64,000 nucleotides of DNA from Lumnitzera littorea (GCA_024138015.1 JAMXBB010000003.1:13655739-13719738), one strand, 5' to 3'. Positions 38,489-50,680 are shown, numbered from the stretch's first letter. A program made the numbers and translations. The notes: a model not told the origin generated them from the sequence alone.

Positions 38489-38799
38489 CAGGTAAAGTAA
38501 GGGAGAAGCTGAGGTTAGAGATATGCATGAGATAAACTGCAATTAAAGTGTAACAGATCAATTGTTAAACCTATAACTGAGAACTTGCTTTGCGTCTTTG
38601 AAACTAATATATCTATCAGATCTCATCTTAAACTTTTCTGTTATTAAGTAATATAAGATAAATTTTATTTAAGTTCATCTGGACGCTTTTTCTAAAAATC
38701 TCAATTCTAGTTCCTTTTTTTTTTTTTTTTTAAATCCCCAATAAGCTTCTCCTTTTCGTAACATAAGTAGAATCTCGCCTCCTTACTCTTCCTAGAATG

Positions 38800-38990
38800 G
38801 AGAATATTGAAACCAATGGTTTTTCAACTCTTCATTGTGCTTTAAAGTCTAACTGCTATTCTTTTCCTTTATAATGCAATGAATGAAGTAGCCAATGAGG
38901 ACCTATTAGATTTCAGTTGCGAAAATATTGTGAATTTTAATTCGGTCCAACTTGGTGTTGATTTATAATACGAACTCAGTCTCGATCCCT
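38800..38990 (+). pseudogene. Broken tandem copy of the 38204 ORF
   Basis: Translation around 38817-38967 parallels the upstream ORF: N-G-F-S-T-L-H-C against T-G-F-S-S-L-Q-C, and A-M-N-E-V-A-N-E-D-L-L-D-F against A-I-N-P-V-A-S-E-D-P-L-Y-F. The signal-peptide-like part is interrupted by a stop and the frame ends at a TAA soon after the acidic block. It is therefore a decayed paralogue in direct orientation. Confidence 0.5.
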
Positions 38991-39182
38991 ATCAAATTAG
39001 CTCAAGATATGCTTTATGAGGAGGTGAGTGGAATCACCCCAGCCAACCATAAATCTTATGTTAACTAATAATCATTTATTCCTGTCTAATATACGTCCAA
39101 CAAAATCATAAAACTAAAAGCCAATCAACTAATTCATAAAAAATTATTAAATAATATTAACCCACTTTAATAGGTTCGTGGG

Positions 39183-39472
39183 TTAATTGGGCCGAGCTAG
39201 CAAGTTGGCCCATTTAATCCACTAGCCCATGTGAGCTAGGTTAGGCTAGGCTAGGCTAGGCTAACTAAAATTTGGCTTATCTAAAAATTGGTCAAAATAA
39301 CCTAACCTATTTAACCTACAGGTCAAAGTTGATTAATTGGGCCGAACTAACGAGTTGAACCATTTAATCTACTAGCCCATGTGAGGCCAGGCTAACCAAA
39401 ATTTGGCTTATCTAAAAGCAAGCCAAAATGACCTAACTTATTTAACTTATAAGCTAGAGTTGGCTAAACCAG
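39183..39472. repeat. Tandem duplication, about 150-bp unit, with AGGCT repeats
   Basis: Unit one (39183-39332) and unit two (39333-39472) both start TTAATTGGGCCGA and share ACTAGCCCATGTGAG and AAAATTTGGCTTATCTAAAA. Unit one carries an extra (TAGGC)n run at about 39238-39262, which accounts for its greater length. Confidence 0.85.
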
Positions 39473-39474
39473 GT

Positions 39475-41030
39475 TAGCCTGTTTAATCCGATTGTACTCT
39501 TTTAGTTATATAACTCCAATTGAGGATACTCTTGAAGACTACGAGATAAATAAATATGACAAGTGAAATTTTAATTAAATATAATATTTAGCAATTTGAA
39601 ACCTTTATTTCATAAATCATAAATCAAAGTTTGATTAACTATCATCATTAATAACTTCAAATTTTAAATATAAGATTAAAAAAGATGCAATATTTATGTA
39701 AAAATTTTGACATTGCATTTATTCTTTTATTTATTGATTTGCATTGACATAATTGAGTATTAAAATTTGAAAAATTCATTGACATCAATGTAAGGCTATG
39801 TATTCGGATGAAATCAAATTTAATCTAGTGTTAAATTATGAATGAGCAAGTAATCCTATTGTCCAGGATATTAGTTATACCTTACTCGATTAGATAGGTT
39901 ATAAGAGTTTTTTAGGGTTATAAGGTAGGTTGTGGATACATATTTTTAGGAATTCACTCCCATAGGGTAGGGTATGGTTATGAGGTATTCATTCCTTGAA
40001 TCTAACTAGAACCTGTATTTTAAGATATGAAAAAGGTATAGATTTCATGGTACTCTATACCTATCATATAAAATATTATTAAATAATATTAATAAGTAAA
40101 TAATAAATGATAATATTATATCTTTTCAGCAATAAATGTTTTAATAAAAAAATGAGTCTAAGTCCATAAGTTAATGATCCTAAGTTGCTAAACCTAGTAT
40201 TATGTCTCTTACTTTACATTTTCAGTTCTTTTCTTTATTCTCTACAATTTTCCTTTTCAACTTTACACTTTCCATTTTTCTCCCTTATTCTTTTCCATTT
40301 GCTAAATAGTAAAATTATATAAATTTGAAATGATGAACATAGGAAAAATTACAATTTTAATTTCATAGGTTTTGCTATAGGTTCTATAAGTTATGTATAT
40401 GAAGAAATGCAATATCTTTTTTGATATTGCATGAACATGAAATTCATAGAAAGAAAGGCAAAATAAATAAATTTTACAAGATACCTTATACACTATAAAT
40501 TTTTTACATGGGGTAAGTTCTTAAGTGCAACAAGGTAGATTTTGATTCCAAAACTTGGGAACTCGCACTTTATAGAGTAACAGACGAATAGTATTTGATA
40601 TCTAAGTCGTCTATACCTACTTATCCTTAGGTTACATAAAAGATAATTGTTTAATAGTATATAATATAATTTTTACACTTATTTTAAAGTTTACTTCAAT
40701 TTTCTTTTATATTTTTAATCATAAAGAAAATGATTTATCATTAGTGTGAAAATCATTAATAAAATAAAACTCATCAAAATGATTTAAAATTGGTGTGAAA
40801 ATCAATAGAAAAAGAAATAAAATCGAATGATGGTGATAATTTAAAATTAAGTACTTAATTTGGGGATTTTAAATAATCACTTAAAAAGATAAAGTTCATC
40901 CACATAGACTTCTTCGATTGAGTGAGTGCCTAAATTGCCCCATCAACAAATTGCATTGTGATCATGGATGAAGGCCAATAGTATGTGGTGTTGGTCAATT
41001 GTAACTCCACTTAAGCCTTAAAGATTTTTT
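39475..41030. other. Intergenic, no gene supported
   Basis: AT-rich sequence. The part at 39850-40070 resembles 8.9-9.05 kb (GGTA/ATACC-rich words) and may be an old dispersed repeat. Confidence 0.4.
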
Positions 41031-41059
41031 GTTTTGTACAAGCTATCGATGGGTTAAAA

Positions 41060-41860
41060 GTGAAGAATCCCATAACTTAAAGTTGAAAGAGGATAAACCT
41101 AAAGGTATAGGAGGTGTCCAAGGAGAAGGGGAAGGCTTAGGTAAATAGACCCTAAATGATTCCTAAGCACAAGCCATTTAAAAAGAGGTAGAACTAAAGA
41201 AGAAAGAGCTTAGAGGAGAAGATGAGAGTACTTTAGCCTAAGGGGGTAGAGGATACGAAGTTTAGGGAAGTGCTTGTGCAGATTAAGGAAAGCTTAGTAC
41301 AAGATCATGAAGCTAAGTTTATACTAGCATAGAAGCCTAAGCCATGGAAAAACGGATGGAGGATAGACTATAAAAGAAGGGACAAGAGATATACATTCCA
41401 ATTTCTATGAACCTTTGGACGAAGATACTCAACATGCATTAAAACTTAAAGAACCTAAGGCACCGAAACGTCTACCAAATATAAATTAAGGTAGAGGATA
41501 AGTTATATTCATCGAAGATGTTATAAGATATAGAAGCCTTTGTAGAGACTTATACATTGTATTAGATTGAGAAGTAGGAGACTTTAGCTGCAATAAGGAG
41601 GAAGCTTATTCAGGGTATAAGGCAAGAAGGTAAAAAGGAAGCAAAAAAGATCTTGTAGGGATACCTAACATGAGGTTCAAGCTAGCCATCTTGCTTAAAG
41701 TATCTAATGAAGTGGAAGGGTTTGCCACAAATGAAGTAACTTAGGAGAGTGTTGTAGATTGCAATCTTTGACATTTACTAGAAGAATTCTCTAAGGAGCA
41801 TAAAGAGATGAGGGCATTACCAATTTACATGGGGTAAAATGTCACAAACTATTCCTAAAG
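41060..41860 (+). pseudogene. Purine-rich decayed coding-like remnant
   Basis: Composition is markedly purine-rich and higher in G than the neighbourhood. Plus-strand frames give short open blocks full of Lys, Glu and Arg, such as E-V-G-D-F-S-C-N-K-E-E-A near 41.57 kb, broken by many stops. It looks like a dead ORF of the charged type seen at both ends of the window, here on the opposite strand. No domain is recognisable. Confidence 0.3.
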
Positions 41861-42659
41861 CCTATTTTTCACTTTTTGTATTTGTATATAAAGGTTCGTT
41901 TTATGTAAAGCCTACAATCAAGACTTCGTTTATTTGTAAGAATATTCTAAAAGTGGCCAAATATTTTAAACTTTAGCAGGTGTAGGTAATTGGAATAAGA
42001 TAGGTAGGATTATATATTAGCTATTAGATCAAAATAATCTTGGTCGTACGTTAATTAAGGTCTCTTATACATAAGAGGGATGTCCCCTTGTTTATAAACC
42101 ATCCAAAAATATGAGTTCCATTTCTTACTTTAGCGTTCCTCTATCTATACCTTTTCTCTCTAAATAAGTATGTTTTTGTGTGTTCTAAATTAAAAGGCTG
42201 ATGGGAAAAAAATAAAAAATAAAAAGCTGACTTAGGTAATGTTTTATTATAAGGATTAGAGATAACAAAAAAAATTAGATAAGACAAATACAATAAGGAT
42301 TAAACAGTATAAGTTTATTATATTATATTTGATTTATACAATACTAAACTTAAGATTTATATTAAAAATTTAATTATTTAATATTATAATATAGAGAGAT
42401 ATTTTTTAGAGTACAAAATATTTTTGTTTTTGTCCAATAAATTTTATTTTTTTACCATAGTATAAATGGGACAAAATTTGAACTTTTTATTCAATCTATT
42501 AGTCTAATTTTTTATCCAATTACTATATAAAATTGTAAACTAAATATAGGATAAAATTTTTTATTCAATCTAGTATAATAAAAATTATATAACCAAATGC
42601 TACCTGAGTCTCTTTCCAAAAGACCTTGAAAGTCTAAGTAATATACATGTTATGTGTAG

Positions 42660-42905
42660 AGAACGTTCTACACATGACTCTCTTGGCCAACGGGAAAAGA
42701 AAAAGGAAAATCTGAATTCAATAGTTTTTGACAATAGACAATACAATGTTGCTTATCATTGTTTCTCCTTTTAAATAAGCATGTTCTTATATGTTTTGAA
42801 TAGGAAGATTGACTTAACATTTCTGCAAAGAGTCTATAGTATGTTAAGTGTTGAGGACACTGCACTTGACATGATTCTCTTGGCCAAAGGGATAAAGAAA
42901 AAAAA
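42660..42905. repeat. Short direct repeats near the glycosyltransferase 3' side
   Basis: CACATGACTCTCTTGGCCAA at about 42671 recurs with few changes at about 42867, each followed by a G/A-rich run. The segment at 42765-42805 also resembles 42165-42205. These look like pieces of a small duplicated repeat. Confidence 0.5.
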
Positions 42906-43044
42906 AAAAGGCGACATTCACCATTTTTAAAAATAGATTATAAAATGATTAATATGGGAATTATTCATCCTTCCTATAGAAAGCATATAATTATAAAAAA
43001 TGATTAATTATATAACAGATGCATAGATATTTAAAAATTACTTT

Positions 43045-43188
43045 TTAGATTCTTATAATATTTATAAACCGATCGAAGCCGTTATTATAATAATTGCAGC
43101 AAATAATGATTGTTTTTGGATATTGATAAAAGATTCTGCACTTAATTTTAGGGATCAACGACCGACATATTTGACCCGATTTCTCTTG
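43045..43188 (-). CDS. Candidate last exon of the glycosyltransferase
   Basis: On the minus strand a pyrimidine-rich stretch ends CCTCCTTATAG directly before 43188. The phase-0 frame from there stays open for 47 codons to a TAA. Exon 2 of the glycosyltransferase ends in phase 0 at 43551, so the splice would fit. The translation lacks the R-R-Q-C-C motif usual just after the W-R-K at this splice site, which argues against it. It is the best candidate found rather than a firm exon. Confidence 0.25.
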   Translation of the reverse strand, partial: QEKSGQICRSLIPKIKCRIFYQYPKTIIICCNYYNNGFDRFINIIRI

Positions 43189-43550
43189 CTATAAGGAGGA
43201 GTTCCAGCAAAGGACGGAGACCATTTGATAACGTGAACTCCACCAATCAATTAATTTATAGTATCATTTTTCCTACAAATTGCGAGTGGTAACCCACATT
43301 CTGTGAATCTATGTAGCATGATATATGATCTAGCTCTACCTTATCTCTTCAAATTCAATCAGAAATTATTTTGTAGATTGTTTTAGCATACCTTACGAAG
43401 TAATCTACAACCACTTATTATGGATAGGTATAATATCTGTTTTCGAAATCAATTAATGTTTTGAGCTTCTAACATAGTAAAAAAAATTAAATTAAATATT
43501 CGTGCATATTTTTAAAAATTAAAAAAAAAAAAAAGGAAACTTGTTGTTAC

Positions 43551-45858
43551 CTTTCTCCATAAGTCTGGATGGAATACTGAAGCTGAGACGTTAAAATATT
43601 CAATAGCCCTAGCACCGGCATAATCGGGCCGGTAACACGTATTCCCCTGAGTGGATCTTTTATAGGTTGTCAAAGTTTGACCCTTCCCGGTTCTCTCAAC
43701 CCGATCCAGGGAAAATACGATGGGTCTCTCGCACCAGTCGGAGCTCATGGGTCGGGTATTGAGTGTGAAAGGCTCATTGCTCCAAGTCTTCCAGGTCCGG
43801 AAAGTAAGCAAAGCTGTTTCCAGATCCTTAGCCGTCAGCAATGAAGTGTATAACTGAATGGTATACCCCCATGATACGGACACGGACCAGTTCCGGTTCA
43901 AGTCATGGCAGAAAGTATGCTGGAGGGTCCGACTTGGATCCAAATTATAAGCGGTTTTCAGAATTTTTAGGGAGTCAATCCTGTTTTGACCAGGAAATAT
44001 TGGGTCAACGGAGTCTAAGTGGTGGAGGGACACTAATGGAGCCAAGGGATGTGCCGCTAGTAAACCATACGGGTCTCCACGTATGTCCACCTGCATCTTA
44101 TCATTAATTATATCAATGAGAAAATCAATTTTTATTTATTAATTTCCCATCTAACCATTTTCTTAAAAAAAAAAAAAAAAAAGAACATTAGAAGTTTAAA
44201 TTTGAATTTGAAAATTTAATTTTACTAGATCTACTTCCTTAATTAATCATTTGGATGATAAATTAGAACCAAAAAAAAAAAATTTGCAAAAGCTAAGAAT
44301 TATCGTTTTCCTTATTAATAGGAAGTATAGAATTAGGTATAGATTGAATCGGAAAAAAAAAAAAAATGAGTGACCCAGATCGGTAAGAAACATAATATCA
44401 TTTTGTTACTAGGTTATCATCATTTGTTCCTAGGTTATTATGTTTATCTTATTTTAGCAACTGATTGAGAAAACACCGCTAAATGGATGTAAATAGACCT
44501 TAATAATAGGCAGTAATATTATAACGAGATTATTTGTTTCTTAGATGTGTAATCCTCTCTAATAAGAAGAAAACTTCAAAAATCTAATAATAATTTAGTC
44601 TATTTTATATCGTCAAGTCATTATGATCTAGTAATATGACTAGGAACCTTCCAAAGATAAATAATGTTTGATTCATTTGAAAAAAAAAAAAAAATCTTAG
44701 GAAATCGGAAAGAAACATCCTAATACAACACAAGAAGCCACAATTTATTTCAATTCAGAGAAATTATCACGTATATATAATTATTAAGTTCTATTTAGTG
44801 CATAATAAACGTACATAATTAAGATTGCAAATCAAAGAGTTGAATTTCAAATATGGATACATATCTTTGTGCTCTTAATTTCTTATTTTGTGCAAATTTT
44901 GAAAAAGAAAAATAAAGCATTGGATAATCTGTAATGTGGGTTTTACCTGATGAAAACCGAGCTCCTTGGTAACAGGTACACCAATCTCACTCAAGCAACC
45001 TTGGACCTTCTGGTCGGAGCCGTAAAACGACGCGTACCGATCGATGCATCCGTCCAAAATCCTAACTAGTTCCGCCGCCAGGGGATAGCTGACGGCAAAA
45101 CCACCGCCACCGTACGCCATCGTATAAGAGTGGACAACGTCTTGCTCAACACTCTCCGAATTGGCACCGATATAGTACATCTGATTATGATCATATTTCG
45201 CTAAGACAGTGACTAAATTTTCCGTGAAGAACACAGTATCATCATCGCCCATCACAAACCACCTCACGTTCTCTAAACCTAATTCGAAACTCTCCTTTAC
45301 TATACGTGCAATGCGTGTGGCGGACCTCGAGCCGTACCAACATGTGTATGCAAACTTGGACGTATTGGCAGAAACCCTGTATGGCGGGGAGGTCACCGGC
45401 CACGCCGCATCATCCTTCGGCTTTTCGTCGAGCCAGACGAACCCCCTGGTGGTGTTAGATTTCCACCATAGTTCACAATAGTGGCGGCGATCGTTCCACG
45501 TTTGCGCCGACCCGCTAATGCCAAATAGAATATGTGATATGTTGGTTTTGGTTTCAGCGTCTAGGGAGCGGCCGTGACCGGAAACTTCATCGTTTCGGGC
45601 GGTGGCAGTGGCGTATTTCTGGACGGTGGATGTTTGGATCACGCGGTAACATTGTGGGCAGCCGAGCCATTGGGAGGGGTAAGCGAAGGCGAAGAAAATG
45701 ACTACGGAGATGGAAGCCAAGGTAAGAATGGTGAGTGTTGCTCTGACGAGGAGAAAGAAGACATCACTCGTATTATTGGGTGTGGGGAAGACAAGGTATT
45801 TCCAGGTTTTTAGAGGATCTTGGATGGTTTGATGATCTCTTGCCGTTGCCGAAGACAT
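43551..45858 (-). CDS. Fringe-like glycosyltransferase (DUF604, GT31-type), two firm exons
   Basis: Exon 1 spans 45858-44947 (304 codons) and exon 2 spans 44090-43551 (180 codons). They join in phase 0 through an 856-bp intron (donor CAG|GTAAAA, acceptor ATGCAG|GTGGAC). The joint reads F-H-Q-V-D-I-R-G-D, as expected for the family. The protein is a type II membrane protein: short cytosolic N-terminus, one transmembrane helix at residues about 33-60, then a Golgi-lumenal catalytic domain. Visible motifs are HILFGISGSAQTW (109-121), RGFVWLDEKP (138-147), the metal-binding triple Asp in WFVMGDDDTVFF (200-211), AYGGGGFAVSYPLA (248-261) and YGSDQKVQGCL (279-289). Exon 2 continues with HPLAPLVSLHHLD and FCHDLNRNWSVSVSWGYT. 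These place it among plant DUF604 putative beta-1,3-glycosyltransferases. Donor and acceptor sugars are not determined. The firm part ends at W-R-K before a GT donor at 43550, so the C-terminus is unsettled. Confidence 0.9.
44091..44946 (-). other. Intron 1 of the glycosyltransferase
   Basis: Bounded by GT (CAG|GTAAAA) and AG (ATGCAG|GTGG) on the minus strand, AT-rich, with poly-A and poly-T runs. An acceptor 6 bases upstream (GATAAG|ATGCAG) would add Met-Gln. The one used here gives the family-consistent F-H-Q-V-D. Confidence 0.85.
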
Positions 45859-45973
45859 CTTCAGCTATGGCAACTACAGATATTGTGAGAGAATGGTCAT
45901 ATAGCAGGCAGTTTGAGGAAATGGCAAAAAAAATTATATATCTGGGATATCGAGGATTTTCAAAATGAGAAAC

Positions 45974-45981
45974 ATTTATAT
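45974..45981 (-). promoter_or_regulatory. Candidate TATA box of the glycosyltransferase
   Basis: The minus strand reads GCATATAAATG about 115 bp upstream of the ATG at 45858, implying a 5' UTR near 85 nt. A second AT-rich option (GATATATAATTT) lies about 75 bp upstream of the ATG. Confidence 0.4.
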
Positions 45982-45989
45982 GCAATAAG

Positions 45990-48900
45990 ATCTTTGGAAG
46001 CTTAATGGGCCGCGTGCTATCTAGTTATAAGTGAATTGGGAAAAAAAAAAAAGAGGTTGCACTCAACCCAATTAACCCAAACTATATTTAAAGTAGTTTA
46101 ATTTATAACCTGAAATTTTAAAAGTAACTCAGTTAATTAAGAGTTTAAATGGAATTGTTTTAATTTAGCATATGAATCGAGCCAAACTAAACCAAACTAT
46201 AAACATGCCATTAACGGTTATTTTTCATCTAGTTGGGTTTCAAACCCCCTTAAACTTTTCCTAGATCTCAATGAGCCTACAATTAGAGAGCACGACTGGA
46301 GTGGATATCGGAATTTACTTCATTACGTTTACTTTGTTGCTTAAGTTAGGCTTAGGTAGAGATGAATGTAAGTTACAAAAACATGATATAATTAGATAGA
46401 ACCGGCATTTATAGATAGATTTCCTTAGGCTTCCATTAGCTAGTAGCCTTTTTGCTAAGTTGGGAGCTATTAGGCTCCTAAGGTATGAGCCATCATGATT
46501 TTCTAATATGGTCCAATGTGAATGGTCTAAATCGCCTTTAACAGCACAAGAGTCATTCCCTAATCAAAGTTGAGGCACGTCCAACCCTTTTGGTTGGGCT
46601 TTAGGTTCATTCCCAAATTCGTAAGAGCAAATTATAATTTTAGGGAAGTTATTTCAAGTTTGATACCTAAATTTGTCATAATAATGGCCAAATCAAGCTT
46701 AATAAAATTTCAATATTTTATATCATTGTTTAATATGTACTTTTATTGAATGGTAAGTTTGATAATTAATGCATTACTAGTATTTAACATGTCCTTGATC
46801 ATGCACGATACGAATACCATATCATATTGAAGGCACTTATAGATGGTAGTTAGATCTCGATTGCTTTTAAGATTTGATATTACCATGCATGGGCCATGGA
46901 TCTTAAATCTGGCTACACATTAAGATCCATAAACATAGGTGTAGAGAGAGATGGAACCACATTATATGCAAATGGTATTAGTGGTACGCATAGGTGTTAG
47001 TTTGTTTCTAAGTAAGACAAATAAGGCACTTCGTTTAAGATAGATCTTCTCTTCTTCATTCTAGTAGTCTCTCAAAACATTTCCTTTATGATCTTGATAC
47101 CACCTCACTAATTTCTTTATGGCCTCCAAGATCATAAGTGGGTATTTACATGACTACAAATAATAGGTTTTCTTGATTCACTAATGACAAAATATTCTAT
47201 TATTACTAATAAAGTTTGTTAAGAGCGATTTTCTTCCAAAGGGAATTATCAATAAAAGATCTAGCTCAAAACATGAATAAGAAAATAAATAATCATAAAG
47301 ATTATTTCATACTCCGAATTTTGATCTTGAAAAAGAAAAGTGATCACTATTGTTAAACAATTATTAACTACCACAATTACAGTAATAAAGCTTACACGTA
47401 TTCGTAATTACTTGGAAAGAACAAAGGAGGAAGTTTGATTTATATTGAAATCTGGAAATCATATCTCTACATGAATTCAATTCTAAATATTTTTAGTCTA
47501 CTTTGAAAATGAAATCATGGGAAGCAAAGTACCACATGTTAAGTATAAATGATTTTACAAAAGGTCTTTTTTAGGAAAAAAAAAAAAGATAATGTAGTAG
47601 ATTTTGTATCACCTTTATATTGTCTTTATTAAGAAATTTCTAATATAATTTGGCAAAAAGAGAAAAATATTTTCTAATATAAGATTGATAAGTTGGAAAT
47701 TAATATTTTTTTTAGTTAATGATCTTTTTAAAATCGAATACACAAGATTAGAAAAGTTTAGGATGGAAACTTTTAAAAGTCAATTAAGATTCCTTTGCAA
47801 ATTTTATAGTTGCATTTCTTATTATCATTAGACATAGTAGTTGGAATTTCAAGAACTTAAGAGGAGCTTTAAGTCATCGTTCAAAGATGGTCTTTTAGAG
47901 AGAAGTTGTAGTCAAGTTACGCAAGTGCTATGTGATGCTATTGTGGATTGGCTTACTTGTGGATGATATGAATAGTAAACTAGTATCCAATGATTTGATC
48001 TTAAGCATTAGCTCTTTGGATATAAGGATCTGCATATCTAATCCATATGCGCCAAAAATATTTGTGCTTGCTATCAACGATTAAAAAACGTTTTAACTAT
48101 TAACATGTATGTTGATTATATTATTTATTGCATTTAGTAATTAATATTAGTCATATACTGCAATAATAGGTCATTTTGGACATGTGCTGCCAAGCTTAGG
48201 TCCACCAGATCAATCTTGACAACCTACTCAAAGTCCAAGCCTAGATTGGTCAAGCCTAAGCTAAGGTCCTCTAACCTAACACCAGATTGACTAACCCAAA
48301 CACTAGTCATCTTGTCCAACATTAGGTTATTTCAACCTGACTTAAGATAATGGGACCAAGCTTAAGATTCTAATGAAGATGAGTGGGATGATTTTTAAGA
48401 TAAGGCAAGTTAAATGTTGTGATTCTCTTTACAAAATTCAAAGTTAAATAGGAGATCTTTACATTAACTATGTTCCCTATTTGACTCTTGCTTGGTGGGG
48501 TTAGGGTGTTTTTGTTTGGGTAAGGTGTTTTGGGGGGAAGGTTTTAGCTCAATCGGTTTAGTGAGAACACTCTTACTTTTAACACTCATGTACTTTCATT
48601 ACATGCTTATGCATCCTTTAACTTAAGTATTGGAGCAAGAGTGCTATAACTAACTCTAGTACTCTTGAAAGCTTCTATTATTGCCTCTTGAAGTTCCCTT
48701 ACCACCATACGATGATCAACCATCAACTTTTAGCATCATTTGATACTAAAAAACACAATTCAACAACTATAAGGATAGAAAAGTGCACTATACATACTTG
48801 AATGCTAGTAATAACACCATTGGCATTAAGCAACCATTCAACCCCTATGTTGGAAATGCTTTTGCCTTTACTAAAGCAACTACTGAAGCTATAGGGAGAT

Positions 48901-49160
48901 GAAGATCGTACCTCATGTATGGAGAAAATTTGCAATGCCCTTTTAGAGCGAAACAACTAATTTTGTACTTATTTGAATGAATTAGAGTAAGAGTAGTAAG
49001 AGCAGAATGTTCTACCACCACTTGAACAAAACAATAATGTCTCAACCTACAAACCACCACCACCCCCAACACTTGCCACTTAGAACAACAATGTTGAGCT
49101 TTAGCATAGAGTAACCAACTTGAGCCTTCTAAGGTCAACTTTCATCATTCTATGGCTGAT
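45990..49160. other. Intergenic, no gene supported
   Basis: No convincing gene. The parts at 46045-46260 and 48180-48370 are richer in CAACC/GGTT-type words and may be transposon fragments. Minus-strand ORFs at 49138-48845 and 48956-48723 have no recognisable domain. Confidence 0.45.
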
Positions 49161-49163
49161 AAG

Positions 49164-49250
49164 TGTTACGCCCCGAAATGATAGAGTCATAACAGTCCCG
49201 CTTATAAACCATTCTAGGATAGAAATTGACTTTACAACCGCTGATAGGGA
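49164..49250 (+). mobile_element. Truncated 5' end of the 3-kb LTR family
   Basis: TGTTACGCCCCGAAATGATA, then AGTCATAACAGTCCCGC and AAACCATTCTAGGATAGAAA, match the first 85 bases or so of LTRs A and B. Similarity stops near 49250, so only the tip of a fifth copy remains. Confidence 0.7.
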
Positions 49251-49623
49251 TCAAGAACTAATTATATGCTCTTGAGCTCGAAGGCTCTCTTAAGTAGGTC
49301 ATCGAGCTGTCCGAGAGGAGTTAAGCACTGAGGAGTAATGCTTACCCCAATCCAATTTGCCGAGCTACTTTACTCTTCATGTCATCCAAGATGTTGCCGA
49401 GATGATCAACCAGCATGCCGAGCCGAACTTTCCACTAAACCATAGTCTAAGCACCAAATCTGAATGTAATAATCTCCACTATGCCAAGGCTGAGCAGAAC
49501 TATTAGGAGTTGACCATCTGAGGCCAACCTTATTGGGAGTTATCCTTGAACCAACCACTGTCCAACCCCTTCTGAAGCTGAACGGGCTTGAACCGAGGTC
49601 CACTCTTACCCGGACTACAATAC

Positions 49624-50167
49624 TGTTAGAATCACAATAAAAATGTGTGTGCACACTATCTTTTACTGACATTTGTATTGTCTTTTTTGACAAAGGACGT
49701 CTACATTTCTTCTTTTGAATGATTTCATATTTTCCTTATAAATTATTCTCTTTTGTTTTTCACAAATAAGGACAATTCTTTTGTAATTTCTATAACTTAG
49801 GATTTGTCCTAACGAGATGATATAAATACCGTGATACTGTAAAAATTGAAATCATATTAGAATACAGATAAATATACTGAACTTTTTCATTCTTGAGCTA
49901 AGTATCCCTCTTACTCTTGAGCTACTCTTATTTAGCCCATTTGAGCATAGACTAATAGCAAGTGACCTCCGGCTATACTTGTGCGTTATATCAAGTGCGA
50001 CCTAGGCTTATGTGAGGCATTGGTACATCATATCCTTCGTTAGCATACAGGAACCCTCTACTCAACCTTCGACTATCATTTACTTTTCAAGCCATCTTAC
50101 AACTTGAACCCATCTCTTTAGTTACGCATGATATTGGGTTTGTGTGTTTATCCATGAGTCCGTATCA
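49624..50167 (+). mobile_element. LTR-like segment, 544 bp, preceding a primer-binding site
   Basis: It begins TGTTAGAATCACAATAAAAA and ends GTCCGTATCA, so it has TG...CA ends. A TATAAATACC box at 49821-49830 is placed as an LTR promoter would be, and a tRNA-iMet-type primer-binding site follows immediately. Size and start resemble many plant LTRs. No second copy is visible in the window, so the pairing cannot be confirmed. Confidence 0.6.
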
Positions 50168-50168
50168 T

Positions 50169-50182
50169 CTTAGTATCAGAGC
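50169..50182 (+). other. Primer-binding site, initiator-Met tRNA type
   Basis: CTTAGTATCAGAGC is one to two bases off TGGTATCAGAGC, the complement of the plant initiator-Met tRNA 3' end. It lies just past a CA-ending LTR-like segment, where retrotransposons prime minus-strand synthesis. Confidence 0.75.
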
Positions 50183-50680
50183 TTGGCTATGTTCGAAGAT
50201 GGATTCTACTAGTGTTCTTTTAATAGTTTGTCATTGCTCTTGTATGATAATGATTCTATTGTTAGCTTTAAAGTTTAGTAGTGAGAAGTGTTTTGCACTC
50301 TATTTTCCCCTGTTTTTAATACTCCAAAACAAAGTATGGTTGACTATCTGTTTGTTGAGAAACCATCATTGTGAAGTAAACATCAATGTCGGATTCAAGT
50401 GTGTAAGGAACTTTGGAAAACCAAGAAAGTGGCACTCGATATGATCAAGGACAGAAATGAAGCTTCTCACCTTAGTCAATAGGTGTCTGCTTAGATATGC
50501 TTATCGATGTGGTAGCTAGTCTGGTGACTATCATACAAGAAGACAGACAGCTAGTTAGAAATAGCCTCATTAGGGAATACGAGCAACAATAATGAGGCAA
50601 TGGCCAATTTGACCTAGCTAATGCCCCAGCTTGACTACCTTGAGGTAAAGGAGTTTGTAAGGCTGCTGGGCATAGGTTAA
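50183..50680 (+). pseudogene. Leader and gag 5' part of an old retrotransposon
   Basis: This sits between the primer-binding site and LTR B. The final stretch, about 50590-50680, gives a frame ending K-A-A-G-H-R-L. If the intervening LTR B is set aside, that frame continues directly into the acidic gag frame at 53602. Stops are present. The open frame at 50142-50444 shows no gag features. Confidence 0.45.

Noticed and set aside
39234..39264. TTAGGCTAGGC run as interstitial telomere repeat
   Set aside because: The unit is a pentanucleotide (TAGGC), not the plant telomere heptamer TTTAGGG, and it lies inside a local duplication.
45773..45985. Upstream ORF overlapping the glycosyltransferase start
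   Set aside because: It starts upstream of the likely transcription start inferred from the TATA box and looks like a frame shadow.
50142..50444. 100-codon ORF after the primer-binding site
   Set aside because: Its translation is hydrophobic and Cys-rich with no gag features, and it overlaps the primer-binding site, so it is a chance frame.
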